64,000 nucleotides of DNA from NCBI GenBank assembly GCA_951813045.1, contig CATOTF010000002.1:4278001-4342000 (forward strand). The letters are read 5' to 3'. Positions 26,621 to 35,359 of the stretch are shown here, piece by piece. The stretch comes from an uncultured Rhizobiaceae bacterium. Lineage in GTDB: Bacteria > Pseudomonadota > Alphaproteobacteria > Rhizobiales > Rhizobiaceae. The position numbers and the translations under genes were made by a program. The notes beneath the pieces are model-generated. The model was not told the DNA's origin, did no database searches, and was given only the letters and a program-made list of their open reading frames with translations. How positions within the stretch are numbered: position 1 is the first letter of the stretch; each line of letters opens with the position of its first letter.

Positions 26621-26788
26621 TACCCTGTCAGACAATCCAAACCCCACAATGCCGCCCAAATCCCCATAGAACCCGCTGAACCATCTCAGCTAAACCTCAT
26701 GCGATTCCGTGCTTGAGCGCTTCTCCGACGCCAGACAATCACTACCCGCGACTCAAAATTCGAGCGTGGCGTCCGAGAAACCTGCATC
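26621..26788 (+). repeat. IS91-type terminus attached to element (168 bp)
   Basis: Same 168 bp as 22938-23105. Sequence identity ends abruptly at 26788/23105, marking the element's outer end. Confidence 0.8.
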
Positions 26789-27079
26789 ATTGCAGTCTTC
26801 CGAGCCTTTTCGTCCTACCGGATCGAACGGGGTGTTCGCCCAAGGTCGGCTCAGCGGACCTAGATGCCGTTAGACTTTGCGTTGTCAATGTCCGCTTCAC
26901 CTTTCAAGGGCATTTGCGGGCGATGCCGAGCACACCCAATTTAGTATGCGGCGTTGTTCGGCTTGATCTCATGAACGACGTAGCTAAGTTCGCTCGACTG
27001 CAGGGAGGATGAGTGGAAGACTCTGGCGCCATTCAGTGCATCGTTGTAGGGTTATAGAAACGGGATTGAGTGACTGCGA
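26789..27079. other. Gap before PIN gene
   Basis: About 290 bp without a supported gene; nothing recognised. Confidence 0.4.
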
Positions 27080-27643
27080 ATGCCGAAAATCAAACCTCAG
27101 ATTTTTCTTGACGCCAATATAGTCATTCGAGGGGGTAAGCCACCTGGTGGACCAGAAATCGAGCGCGTTAGAGATTTGGTTGATGCTGGAATAGTTCGTA
27201 TTTTGACGACGGATTTGACTATTGCCGAAGTTTCAAAAAAGCACTCGGCCAATGACTTTGATGTCATAAAGGAAATAGGTAGACCACATTTTCGTCGAAT
27301 AGTTGAAGATGCGCTAGGCGCTAAACTGCCCACTGTGACCAAGTTGGAAATCAAGGATGTGCTTGATAAGCAATATTTTGATTCAACATCGAAATTGTTC
27401 AAGTCGTTGAAAGCGAAGGTGCTTCGAATCGACGACGTTAAGCCAAGTGCTGTTTTCGCAAGTTATACAATGGGGAGCGGTTTTTTCTCAGGAGACGGAA
27501 AGAAAGATCAGTTTCCGGATGCTTTCATATTTGAGTGCTTGAAGGCTGCAGCCACGGACGATTCGCCCATCATAGTGATTTCGGACGATGGGGACTTCAA
27601 CGCACCTGCGGACCAGGAAGACAATATCACGGTGTGTTCGTAG
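27080..27643 (+). CDS. PIN-like domain protein, probably 3'-truncated
   Basis: 187-aa protein with PIN-type nuclease features: N-terminal FLDANIVIRGG aspartate, a central acidic residue, DQFPDAFIFECL and the IVISDDGDF segment. The pattern resembles DUF4935-like PIN proteins, which are usually much longer and carry a C-terminal half absent here. The frame ends shortly after the PIN core, right where an IS3-family remnant begins, so the stop is probably created by the insertion. PIN proteins of this kind occur in RNA-cleaving defence or toxin systems; no antitoxin gene is adjacent. Confidence 0.65.
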   Translation: MPKIKPQIFLDANIVIRGGKPPGGPEIERVRDLVDAGIVRILTTDLTIAEVSKKHSANDFDVIKEIGRPHFRRIVEDALGAKLPTVTKLEIKDVLDKQYFDSTSKLFKSLKAKVLRIDDVKPSAVFASYTMGSGFFSGDGKKDQFPDAFIFECLKAAATDDSPIIVISDDGDFNAPADQEDNITVCS

Positions 27644-27707
27644 TCAGGGTATTTGAGACAGATGGTGGTCTGATTTAAGAGAGACTCTAGCTCATCTGTT
27701 GTTTGTA

Positions 27708-28350
27708 TTATGCGGCTTGTTTGCGGTGTTGCAAGCGCCGCGTTTCGATGGTTTTTTGTTTGATCCTTTCTCTTCGCTTCAATATCTCATTTTTGCGCCC
27801 GAAGTAGACGTCCGCAGGCGTGAGATTACTCAGGCTCTCGTGGTATCTGTGATGATTATAATGTTCGATGAAAGCTTCGATCTGCCGGTTTAAGTCACTT
27901 GGTATGAAGTAGTGTTCCAGCAAGATGCGGTTCTTCAGGGTTTGATGCCAGCGTTCAATCTTGCCTTGGGTTTGCGGGTGATAAGGCGCACCGCGAACAT
28001 GACCCATGCCTTTGCCATCCAACCACTCTGCCAGATCACTGGATATGTAGCAGGGGCCATTATCAGATAGTAGCCGGGGTTTATGCGCAACGTTGGCCCT
28101 GTCGCAGCCTGAGGCCTGAAGCGCCATTTCCAATGTATCGGTCACATCCGATGTGTTCATGGTGGTACACAGCTTCCAGGCAATGATGTATCGCGAATAA
28201 TCATCAAGGATCGTACTGAGATAGAACCAACCCCAGCCAATGACCTTCAGATAGGTGAAGTCTGTTTGCCACAGCTGGTTGATGGCTGTGGTCTTGTCGC
28301 GGAACTCACTGGCAGCTTTCATGACGATAAATGCCGGGCTGGTGATCAGG
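27708..28350 (-). pseudogene. IS3-family transposase OrfB fragment
   Basis: C-terminal two thirds of an IS3-type integrase-core transposase: QTDFTYLKVIGWGWFYLSTILDDYSRYIIAWKL, LLSDNGPCYIS, PYHPQTQGKIERWHQTLKNRILLEHY and HYNHHRYHESLSNLTPADVYFG. All three DDE residues remain, but the N-terminal part is missing because another IS3 element begins at 28351, in frame with LITSPAFIVMKAASEF. The missing half is not on the other side of that element. Confidence 0.85.
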
Positions 28351-28413
28351 TGGACTTGTCACGGTTTAGTTCCGTGTCCTTGAATTGGATTAATCCCATC
28401 AAGGAGAACTATT

Positions 28414-28689
28414 ATGGCACGAGGCCACACAGACGAATTCAAGCGTGAAGCGGTGCGTATTGCGCTGACCAGCGGACTTACCCGGAAACAAGTGGCATCA
28501 GATTTGGGGGTCGGCTTTTCGACGTTATCGAAATGGATACAACAATCCCGGCCTGATGACCTTCCACCATCGGTTGATATTGATCTGGCCAAAGAGAATG
28601 AGCGGCTTCGCAGAGAGGTTCGTCTCCTCACGGAGGAGAGGGAGATATTAAAGAAGGCAACAGTGTTCTTCGCGGGTCAAAGCAAGTGA
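28414..28689 (+). CDS. IS3 OrfA (DNA-binding subunit)
   Basis: 91-aa protein with a helix-turn-helix (FKREAVRIALTSGLTRKQVASDLGVGFSTLSKWIQQS) followed by a leucine-zipper-like helix (ENERLRREVRLLTEEREILKKATVFFAGQSK), as in IS3-family OrfA. AAGGAG lies upstream. The A-rich run near 28650 (TTAAAGAAGG) is a possible place for -1 slippage into orfB. Confidence 0.93.
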   Translation: MARGHTDEFKREAVRIALTSGLTRKQVASDLGVGFSTLSKWIQQSRPDDLPPSVDIDLAKENERLRREVRLLTEEREILKKATVFFAGQSK

Positions 28690-29543
28690 GATTTGCGTTT
28701 GTCGAAGAACACAGGAAACACGTTCCGGTGGATCGGCTTTGCCATATTCTGAATGTTACATCGCGTGGTTATCGTGCCTGGCACAACCGCCCTGTTAGTC
28801 AACGGCAGCGCGATGACATGGTGGTTCTGGCGCACATCCGTGAACAGCATCACTTGAGCCTTGGCAGTTATGGTCGCCCGAGAATGACGCAGGAGTTGAA
28901 GGAAGCCGGCCTTGCTATTGGTCACCGCCGTGTTGGCCGCCTGATGCGCGACAACGGCATTCGAGTGGTCAGAACACGCAAATACAAAGCTACGACCGAT
29001 AGCAATCACCGCTTCAACATTGCGCCTAACTTGCTGGGGCGGAACTTCCAAGCGGATAAACCCAACCAGAAATGGGCAGGTGACATCAGCTACATCTGGA
29101 CCCGTGAGGGCTGGCTGTATCTGGCAGTGATGATCGATCTACATTCACGCCGTGTGGTGGGTTGGGCTGTCAGCAACCGGTTGAAGAAAGACTTGGCATT
29201 GCAGGCTCTCAACCGGGCTTTGGCCCTTCGAAACCCACCGCCGGGCTGCATTCATCATACGGACCGTGGCAGTCAATACTGCTCTCATGATTATCAAAAA
29301 CGAATGCGTGAACTGAAGTTTAAAGTGTCCATGAGCCGAAAAGGCAATTGCTGGGACAACGCCGTGGTCGAGACGTTCTTCAAAACACTCAAAGCCGAAC
29401 TCATCTGGCGCGGCACATGGCAAACACGACAGCAAGCAACCGACGCCCTGTTCCAATACATCAACGGCTTTTACAACAGCCGCAGAAGACACTCAGCAAT
29501 AGGAGGAATGTCGCCCATCAAATTTGAACGAAAAACGAGTTAA
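28686..29543 (+). CDS. IS3 OrfB transposase
   Basis: 285-aa integrase-core transposase: HTH_21-like N-terminus (HHLSLGSYGRPRMTQELKEAG), then DDE residues in WAGDISYIWT, HHTDRGSQY and DNAVVETFFKTLKAEL, ending with YNSRRRHSAIGGMSPIKFE. It starts at GTG overlapping the orfA stop and lies in the -1 frame relative to orfA, so an OrfAB fusion by frameshifting is likely. Confidence 0.94.
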   Translation: MRFAFVEEHRKHVPVDRLCHILNVTSRGYRAWHNRPVSQRQRDDMVVLAHIREQHHLSLGSYGRPRMTQELKEAGLAIGHRRVGRLMRDNGIRVVRTRKYKATTDSNHRFNIAPNLLGRNFQADKPNQKWAGDISYIWTREGWLYLAVMIDLHSRRVVGWAVSNRLKKDLALQALNRALALRNPPPGCIHHTDRGSQYCSHDYQKRMRELKFKVSMSRKGNCWDNAVVETFFKTLKAELIWRGTWQTRQQATDALFQYINGFYNSRRRHSAIGGMSPIKFERKTS

Positions 29544-29581
29544 ACGAGAACAGGATGCGGAATTAATACGGGACAAGTCCA

Positions 29582-29872
29582 GTTCATCTCGACCGCAACG
29601 AAAAGGTTCGCTACTGGATACGAAATGTCGAAGGCAAGAAGTCATCTTTTTGGCTTCAACTCCCCAATGCCAAATTCTACCCAGACTTTGTTGCGATGCT
29701 TCTCGATGGACGCATTCTTGTTGTCGAGTACAAAGGGCAGCATCTCTACGATGGGGAAGCGGTTAAACGCCATATTGGTGCAATATGGGCTGACGCCAGT
29801 GATGGCAAATGTCTCTTTTGTATGCCTACCAATGGTGATTTCAGTCTCATTGACCGGACGATTTCGACTTAA
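29582..29872 (+). pseudogene. 3' fragment of restriction/helicase endonuclease subunit
   Basis: The frame from 29582 reads VHLDRNEKVRYWIRN, then SSFWLQLPNAKFYPDFVAML, GRILVVEYKGQHLYDG and ends FSLIDRTIST. FYPDF followed by LVVEYKG fits the PD-(D/E)XK nuclease core at the C-terminus of type III restriction Res subunits or related DEAD-box helicases. Only 96 codons remain; the upstream part ends at the right end of the IS3 element. Probably the last trace of a defence gene in the island. Confidence 0.75.
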
Positions 29873-29883
29873 AATAGCTGCGC

Positions 29884-29907
29884 TTGGTGGTTACTATGTG
29901 GTTACTT
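29884..29907 (+). repeat. Integrase arm-type repeat, right copy
   Basis: 24 bp identical to 12877-12900 and in the same orientation, 46 bp inside the right attachment core. In the circular form the two copies would flank the core, the layout of arm sites in a lambda-like attP. Confidence 0.6.
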
Positions 29908-29952
29908 CTTGAATGTAGCCAATATCAAAATCCATATAACCTATTGAAATTG

Positions 29953-30003
29953 TTGGTGCACCCGGCGCGATTCGAACGCGCGACCTCTGCCTTCGGAGGG
30001 CAG
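29953..30003 (-). repeat. Attachment site (3' part of intact tRNA-Arg)
   Basis: Right copy of the 51-bp attachment repeat, contained in the tRNA-Arg gene from the anticodon loop to CCA plus one base. Confidence 0.85.
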
Positions 30004-30030
30004 CACTCTATCCAGCTGAGCTACGGGTGC
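29954..30030 (-). tRNA. tRNA-Arg (anticodon CCG)
   Basis: 77 nt including encoded CCA. Acceptor arms GCACCCG / CGGGTGC, D-arm AGCTCAGCTGGATAGAGT, anticodon arm CTGCC-CTCCGAA-GGCAG giving anticodon CCG, T-arm GCGCG-TTCGAAT-CGCGC. All stems pair. It is the integration target of the island, which lies on its 3' side; its 3' half is therefore probably element-derived. Confidence 0.97.
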
Positions 30031-30237
30031 ATCAGGTAGGCTTTATTGACATACAAGGGTGGGCGTTGGGCGGCAAGCTTGAATTATCTTCAAGATCGAA
30101 TTGACTATCATTTTTTGGAATTCCCAGGCACTGATCCTGTTCGTCCATATTGGAAAGCCCAAGGCATGAGTAGATACCAGTTTCATGAACGGAGATCCGG
30201 CAATCGTGATAAACTGAACTAATTTCACAGGGCTCAT

Positions 30238-31149
30238 TCACCGGGCTAAAACACGCCTTGGATGGAATTCGCCTTTTTCCAGGTCTCCAATGGCAACCAA
30301 TGTGCTCTTCCTGATGGCGCAGACATCAGTTTCATCCAAAGGCGCATCACGGCCGCGAATGATGATGGAATTACCAAGTCGAACGCGGCGCTCTTCGTCT
30401 TCACTCAACCGCAATTCCGGAAACCCGCCCATTGCCTGTAACGGTGTAATCAGTTTTTGGTCGAGCGCATCCAGGTCCCCTTCCAGTTCAAGAAGGTCAG
30501 CCAGCGAAACGGCATCAGCTTCCTCAAACGGCTCAACATAGGTGCGGCGCAGAGCGGTAATGTGCCCCTTGCAACCCAGTATATTTCCCAAGTCACGGGC
30601 GAATGCACGGACGTAGGTACCTTTGCCGCAGGTAACCTCGAAGGTGGCGTGATCATTATCTGGAATATCGACGAGCTCAAAACTTTGAACGAACACCGGG
30701 CGCGGTTGAAGCTGCACTTCTTTTCCTGCCCGCGCTTCCGCATAAGCGCGTTTCCCATCAATCTTTATGGCCGAGAATTGGGGAGGTATCTGACTGATTT
30801 CGCCAGTGAATTCGGGTAAGAGAACTTCGATGGCTTCGCGGGTTGGACGCAGATCAGATTCCGCAACTGTCTCCCCCTCAATATCATCTGTATTGGTTTG
30901 AACGCCCCAGCGCACGATAAACCGGTAGGCTTTTTCGCCATCGGTCACGTAGGGAACGGTCTTGGTAGCTTCACCGAACGCAATTGGAAGAACACCTGTT
31001 GCGAGGGGATCCAGCGTGCCGGCGTGGCCCGCCTTTTTTGCATCAAACAGCCAGCGCAGCTTGCCAACCGCCTGCGTCGAGCCCATTTCATAAGGTTTAT
31101 CCAGCACAAGCCAACCGGATATAGCGCGCCCCTTTTTGCGTCTGCCCAT
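30238..31149 (-). CDS. truB: tRNA pseudouridine(55) synthase
   Basis: 303-aa TruB, which isomerises U55 in the T-loop of tRNAs. Motifs: GWLVLDKPYEMGST, the catalytic aspartate in KKAGHAGTLDPLATGVLPI, the ETDTDD-like block RWGVQTNTDDIEGE, and PPQFSAIKIDGKRAYAEARAG. Last gene of the rimP-nusA-infB block. In many relatives rpsO follows; here the tRNA-Arg gene and the island follow instead. Confidence 0.97.
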   Translation of the reverse strand: MGRRKKGRAISGWLVLDKPYEMGSTQAVGKLRWLFDAKKAGHAGTLDPLATGVLPIAFGEATKTVPYVTDGEKAYRFIVRWGVQTNTDDIEGETVAESDLRPTREAIEVLLPEFTGEISQIPPQFSAIKIDGKRAYAEARAGKEVQLQPRPVFVQSFELVDIPDNDHATFEVTCGKGTYVRAFARDLGNILGCKGHITALRRTYVEPFEEADAVSLADLLELEGDLDALDQKLITPLQAMGGFPELRLSEDEERRVRLGNSIIIRGRDAPLDETDVCAIRKSTLVAIGDLEKGEFHPRRVLAR

Positions 31150-31157
31150 GATATTGC

Positions 31158-31598
31158 CTATTTAAGTCGCCGTTTAAGCGCACCGTAGCTTGGGTTGAAA
31201 GCTCTAGATGCGCTCATTTTTCTGCCCGGCCGTAACCCAAGGGGGTTACCTTTCCAATCGGTGAGAAATGATCGGAATCGGCGAGCACTATAGCACTTTG
31301 TAACCGGCCTTCCTTTGAAAAATCCTGCAGTAATACAGATTCCAGTCTTCTTGTCGTTCTCAACTAACTTCCATGAACCGGTATCCACACTGGTACCACT
31401 GGTGGCGTCAACGTAATACAATGCTCCGGATGGCGCGAGATATGCCACCATTTGAAGATGGCCCCGCAGCCCGAACTTGTAGGTCCTGTCGCCTAATGAC
31501 ATTTGATACTTTTTTAATTTGGAAGCATGGGATTGGGTAGCACAGAAAATTAGACTTACTATAATTATGCCGAAGACCCTCAATGTTATGTTCGCCAT
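31158..31598 (-). CDS. Secreted hypothetical protein within rbfA-truB
   Basis: 146-aa protein with a signal peptide (IIIVSLIFCATQSHASKL) and a basic C-terminus rich in Lys/Arg. No family recognised; the mature part has paired cysteines (GICITAGFF, TKCYSARRF), perhaps a disulfide. It starts on the base next to the rbfA stop and ends 8 bp before truB, so it is embedded and translationally coupled in a highly conserved translation operon. That makes it a real but lineage-specific gene. Confidence 0.75.
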   Translation of the reverse strand: MANITLRVFGIIIVSLIFCATQSHASKLKKYQMSLGDRTYKFGLRGHLQMVAYLAPSGALYYVDATSGTSVDTGSWKLVENDKKTGICITAGFFKGRPVTKCYSARRFRSFLTDWKGNPLGLRPGRKMSASRAFNPSYGALKRRLK

Positions 31599-32018
31599 TT
31601 AATTACCCTCATTTTCGCTCAAATCCTGTTGCACAGCATCACTGCGCAACAGGGCGTCGATCTTGGCGAAATTATCGAAACTTGTGTCTTCGAGAAACCG
31701 GAAACTCGGCATGTATTTCATTTGGTTTAGGTGTGGTGTTGCCCGAGATCGAATAAATTTCGCGTTTTTGGCCAATGCCTTGCAGATAGCCTGAGCGTCT
31801 GCATTGCCCTTCCCGTTTTGCTTACGCCCCCCAAGAGGCGAAATAAAACAGGTGGCGATCTTCAAATCTGGCGACATGCGAACTTCGGATACGGAAATCA
31901 ACTGACCGTCCAGAAGCGGATCGTTCATTGTCTCGCGCGTCAGCACCTCGGTGAGTGCATGGCGCACGAGTTCACCAACCCGAAGCTGCCGTTGCGATGG
32001 AGCCTTTGACTTGCTCAT
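31599..32018 (-). CDS. rbfA: 30S ribosome-binding factor A
   Basis: 139-aa RbfA, a KH-like cold-shock ribosome maturation factor acting on the 16S 5' helix. Recognisable by [36 protein letters not shown] and the C-terminal [18 protein letters not shown]. 38 bp after infB, in the standard operon order. Confidence 0.97.
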   Translation of the reverse strand: MSKSKAPSQRQLRVGELVRHALTEVLTRETMNDPLLDGQLISVSEVRMSPDLKIATCFISPLGGRKQNGKGNADAQAICKALAKNAKFIRSRATPHLNQMKYMPSFRFLEDTSFDNFAKIDALLRSDAVQQDLSENEGN

Positions 32019-32056
32019 CTAACTGAACCTCAATATCGAATCCGATCGCACTAACC

Positions 32057-34591
32057 TTAAAGGCTGCGATCAATCATCTCTACGGTGAAGCACTCAATGC
32101 GGTCGCCTTTGCGCATGTCCTGGTATTTCTTAAACGCCATGCCGCATTCAGTGCCCGAATCTACTCGCGCTACTTCGTCTTTGAAGCGTTTCAGGGTCGC
32201 CAGTTCGCCTTCATGTACCACCACATCGTCACGGATCAGACGAACACCCATGGCGCGCTCAACGTGACCTTCAGTTACCAGACAACCGGCCACTTTACCC
32301 ACTTTGGAGTGGGTGAAGAGTTCAAGAATATCAGCGTAACCGATGAACGTCTCGCGACGCTCAGGCGCCAACATGCCGGAAAGCGTATCTTTGATATCGT
32401 CGATCAGATTGTAGATAATCGAATAATAACGAATTTCGATACCTTCACGCTTGGCCAGATCCTGCGCCTGTTTATTCGCCCGAACGTTGAAGGCGATAAT
32501 CGGTGTCTTTGACGCGATGGCGAGGGTCACATCAGCTTCGGTGATACCACCGACGCCCGATGATACGACGCGGGCTTGCACTTCGTCAGTACCAAGACCG
32601 TTCAGCGAGGCAATAATTGCCTCGACAGAGCCCTGCGTGTCCGCCTTGATAACCAGCGGGGCCATGTCGGCGCCTTTGGTTTGCAGGTTCGTCATCATCT
32701 GTTCCAGCGAACCCCGTTGTCCGGCCTGTGCTGCGACGGCTTTTTCACGCGCTTTGCGCTGACGATAATCTGAAATCTCGCGGGCGCGTGCCTCGCCTTC
32801 TACCACAACGACACGATCACCCGCAGATGGTGCGCCGGAAAGGCCCAGAACCTCGATCGGCGTCGATGGACCGGCCGTCTTCATCTGCTTTCCGTAATCG
32901 TCCAGCATGGCACGGACACGACCCCACTCACTGCCGGCAACAATGATATCGCCGACATTAAGTGTTCCCCGCTGTACAATGGCTGTAGCAACCGATCCGC
33001 GACCTTTTTCGAGGCGGGATTCAATCACGATGGCTTCCCCATCACGATTTGGGTTGGCCTTCAGTTCCATCAATTCCGCTTGCAGATTGATGGCATCCAG
33101 CAAATTATCGATACCATCGCCGGTTTTAGCGGAAACTTCGACATCCAGAATTTCACCACCCATGCCCTCAACAAAGACTTCATGTTGAAGAAGTTCGGTC
33201 CGTACCTTATTGGCGTCGGCACCTTCAACATCCATCTTGTTGATGGCCACAATCATGGGAACCTCAGCAGCCTTGGCATGTTTAATGCTCTCAATTGTTT
33301 GAGGCATCACGCTGTCGTCGGCTGCGACAACAAGAATAGCGATGTCGGTGGCTTGTGCACCACGGGCACGCATGGCTGTAAAGGCTTCGTGGCCCGGCGT
33401 ATCCAGGAATGATATCTTCTTGCCATCCCGCTCTATCTGATAGGCGGCAATGTGTTGGGTAATGCCTCCGGCTTCTCCGGCTGCGACTCGTGCGGAACGG
33501 ATTTTATCGAGCAATGATGTTTTACCGTGATCAACATGCCCCATAATGGTGACAACAGGCGGGCGCGGGAGGAGGTCGTCTTCCTTGTCTTCAACCTCTT
33601 TGATTGTCTCCACATCAGCCTCGGAAACACGGACAACCGTGTGCCCCATTTCTTCTGTGATCAATTGTGCCAGATCGGAATCAATGATGTCGCCGGGGGT
33701 CATCATCTGCCCCTGTTCCATAAGGAATTTTACGACATCAACTGCCCGCTCCGTCATACGGTTGGCGAGTTCCTGAATTGTAATCGTATCTGGAATTGTT
33801 ACTTCACGCATGACTTTTTCGCGTGGGCCGGTCTGTTGGCCACGTTTTTGTTTTTCCCGCTGACGACGCATGGAAGCCAGGGAACGGGAACGTTCGGTAT
33901 TGGCGTTAAGTGCATTGCCGAGTGTTAATTTCGTGCGACGACGATCATCTCCACCCTTTGGCCGCGACGGTTTGGGCGCTTCTTTTGGCCGTTCTACCGG
34001 ACGTAGCGCTGAGGTTGAGGTTGTCTTCTTAATCGCATCAGGGTCAGCAGCCGCCACAGCCGCGGACGCGTCTGCCGCAGCCAACATTGCGGCTTCCGCT
34101 TCTTCAGCCGCTTGTTTTTCAGCCGCTTCTGCATCTTTTTTGGCCTGTTCAGCAGCTTCCGCTTCCCTCGCTTCGCGGTTTTTACGGGTTTCCTCATCTT
34201 CCAATGCGCGTTTGGCGGCTAGCTCAGCTTCTTTCTTGCGGTCTTCGACTTCACGAAGACGCGCCTCTTCCAGGGCGCGAGACCGTGCATCCATCTCACC
34301 CGCTGAAAGGTTACCTTTTTCAGCAAGCGGGGTTGTCGCTACTGGCGCCGACGCAGGTTGGGATTGCTCCTTGGGTGGCGGCGGCGTTACAGATTCCGTC
34401 TTTGGTGCAAATACAGCCTTTTCTTCACCGGGTTTTACAATCCGGCGTTTTTTGGTCTCAACCACAACCGAGTTTGAACGGCCATGGGAGAAGCTTTGCT
34501 TAACAGTACCCGGTCCACGCGGTTTCAAAGACAGTTTGCCACGGGAGGGTCCACCGTTGTTATTTTCGTTGCCCGAATTCGAATCGCTCAT
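32057..34591 (-). CDS. infB: Translation initiation factor IF-2
   Basis: 844-aa IF-2. The N-terminal 250 residues are low-complexity and charged, with long Ala/Glu/Lys helices, as in alphaproteobacteria. Then an IF2_N domain ([20 protein letters not shown]), the G domain ([27 protein letters not shown]), and the C-terminal domains. It delivers fMet-tRNA to the 30S subunit. The start [13 protein letters not shown] follows AAGAACG with a weak ribosome-binding site. Confidence 0.98.
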   Translation of the reverse strand: MSDSNSGNENNNGGPSRGKLSLKPRGPGTVKQSFSHGRSNSVVVETKKRRIVKPGEEKAVFAPKTESVTPPPPKEQSQPASAPVATTPLAEKGNLSAGEMDARSRALEEARLREVEDRKKEAELAAKRALEDEETRKNREAREAEAAEQAKKDAEAAEKQAAEEAEAAMLAAADASAAVAAADPDAIKKTTSTSALRPVERPKEAPKPSRPKGGDDRRRTKLTLGNALNANTERSRSLASMRRQREKQKRGQQTGPREKVMREVTIPDTITIQELANRMTERAVDVVKFLMEQGQMMTPGDIIDSDLAQLITEEMGHTVVRVSEADVETIKEVEDKEDDLLPRPPVVTIMGHVDHGKTSLLDKIRSARVAAGEAGGITQHIAAYQIERDGKKISFLDTPGHEAFTAMRARGAQATDIAILVVAADDSVMPQTIESIKHAKAAEVPMIVAINKMDVEGADANKVRTELLQHEVFVEGMGGEILDVEVSAKTGDGIDNLLDAINLQAELMELKANPNRDGEAIVIESRLEKGRGSVATAIVQRGTLNVGDIIVAGSEWGRVRAMLDDYGKQMKTAGPSTPIEVLGLSGAPSAGDRVVVVEGEARAREISDYRQRKAREKAVAAQAGQRGSLEQMMTNLQTKGADMAPLVIKADTQGSVEAIIASLNGLGTDEVQARVVSSGVGGITEADVTLAIASKTPIIAFNVRANKQAQDLAKREGIEIRYYSIIYNLIDDIKDTLSGMLAPERRETFIGYADILELFTHSKVGKVAGCLVTEGHVERAMGVRLIRDDVVVHEGELATLKRFKDEVARVDSGTECGMAFKKYQDMRKGDRIECFTVEMIDRSL

Positions 34592-34672
34592 CTACGTTCT
34601 TTACCTTTTTGACCCCCTTTGGTTATCCGGGGCCGTTTTCATTGTTGTGCCAACATTATCTTGGCAATTCCA

Positions 34673-35359
34673 TTATCGCGTCGGGGTCCATTTTAATGGC
34701 TCCATTTCACGGTATTTCGACAGTTGAGTGACCCGACGCAAACAATTTCGCGCCGCTCCACCCTCGGTTAAGGCAGCGTGTATCACATTTGTTGCCCCTA
34801 ATGCCATGTTCAATTGCACACTAGAGAACACACGCCAAATTTTTATTTCCGGACCGCCTTCCTGTTCAACTGCAAACACGGCCTGGGACAGTTTTCTAAA
34901 GCCATCTTCGGCTCCGTCCTCCGCATGGAGTACGGCAATGGCTTTGCCAGAACGGATTGCACTATCCGTTTTTCCGGATCCGGTCAGGCATTCACCCGCT
35001 TTACGGGCGAATCCCAGCGCACCCAGAGCTGATTCCAGTAAAAGGCTTTCAACCAGGTCTGGAAGATCTGGTGCAACCTTCACTTTTGCTTTCAAACCTC
35101 TGGCAAAAGCGGACTTTGCCACGGCTTGAGTAACAAGAGATTTGGTGGATGTCACCCACACACCACGGCCCGGCAGATTGCCCTTTATATCCGGAACAAC
35201 CTGACCGTCAGGGCCCGCTACGAAGCGTATCAGGTCTTTGGGCCGCATAATTTGGCGGGTAACGCTACACATTCTTTCCGCCAAATCAGCCAACCTTCCT
35301 GTTCCAGACGAACTGCCGAAAAGCCGGTTAAAGCGTAACGGTCGTATCCTCAATAACAT
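34673..35359 (-). CDS. YlxR (DUF448)-L7Ae-like RNA-binding protein
   Basis: 228-aa protein combining YlxR (MCSVTRQIMRPKDLIRFVAGPDGQVVPDIKGNLPGRGVWV) with a C-terminal L7Ae/L30e-like domain (LLESALGALGFARKAGECLTGSGKTDSAIRSGKAIAVLHAEDGAEDGFRKL), the alphaproteobacterial form. Sits between nusA and infB; the frame overlaps the end of nusA by 32 bp, so the true start may be slightly further in. Role: RNA binding, probably in transcription/translation coupling; not defined in detail. Confidence 0.9.
   Translation of the reverse strand: MLLRIRPLRFNRLFGSSSGTGRLADLAERMCSVTRQIMRPKDLIRFVAGPDGQVVPDIKGNLPGRGVWVTSTKSLVTQAVAKSAFARGLKAKVKVAPDLPDLVESLLLESALGALGFARKAGECLTGSGKTDSAIRSGKAIAVLHAEDGAEDGFRKLSQAVFAVEQEGGPEIKIWRVFSSVQLNMALGATNVIHAALTEGGAARNCLRRVTQLSKYREMEPLKWTPTR

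Larger units (their letters stand above)
24209..26788 (+). mobile_element. IS91-family element with tyrosine recombinase (left end not fixed)
   Basis: Two adjacent genes, a tyrosine recombinase and an IS91-type HUH transposase, followed by a terminus (26621-26788) that recurs at 22938-23105. The left end lies somewhere in 23900-24208. IS91-type elements of alphaproteobacteria commonly carry this gene pair. About 200 non-coding bp separate the transposase stop from the terminal repeat. Confidence 0.75.
28351..29581. mobile_element. IS3-family insertion sequence, complete
   Basis: 1231 bp with terminal inverted repeats starting TGGACTTGTCACGG at 28351 and TGGACTTGTCCCG read inward from 29581. 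Contains orfA and orfB in the -1 overlapping arrangement. Flanking 3-bp sequences (AGG and GTT) do not match, so no target duplication; flanks have probably been rearranged. Confidence 0.9.
12716..29952. mobile_element. Integrative genomic island in tRNA-Arg(CCG), about 17.2 kb
   Basis: Bounded by a 51-bp direct repeat: the displaced tRNA-Arg 3' end at 12716-12766 and the same segment inside the intact tRNA gene at 29953-30003. A tRNA-type tyrosine integrase gene starts 168 bp inside the left end. Contents: a hypothetical gene, IS1182, an interrupted sugar ABC operon with an SDR, IS21, azoreductase, an IS91-type element, truncated PIN gene, IS3-family remnants, a full IS3 element and a restriction-enzyme fragment. 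No phage structural or conjugation genes are present, so it is probably a decayed island that can no longer transfer itself. Confidence 0.85.

Noticed and set aside
12716-29952. Prophage
   Set aside because: Apart from an integrase there are no phage structural, lysis or replication genes; the contents fit a decayed genomic island.
30032-30241. 69-aa frame overlapping the truB stop on the minus strand
   Set aside because: Runs into the tRNA vicinity, has no recognisable domain and competes with another frame; coupling to truB alone is not enough.
33870-34727. 285-aa plus-strand open frame opposite infB
   Set aside because: Antisense to the repetitive N-terminus of IF-2; the Ala/Ser-rich product is a by-product of the Ala/Glu/Lys codons on the other strand.
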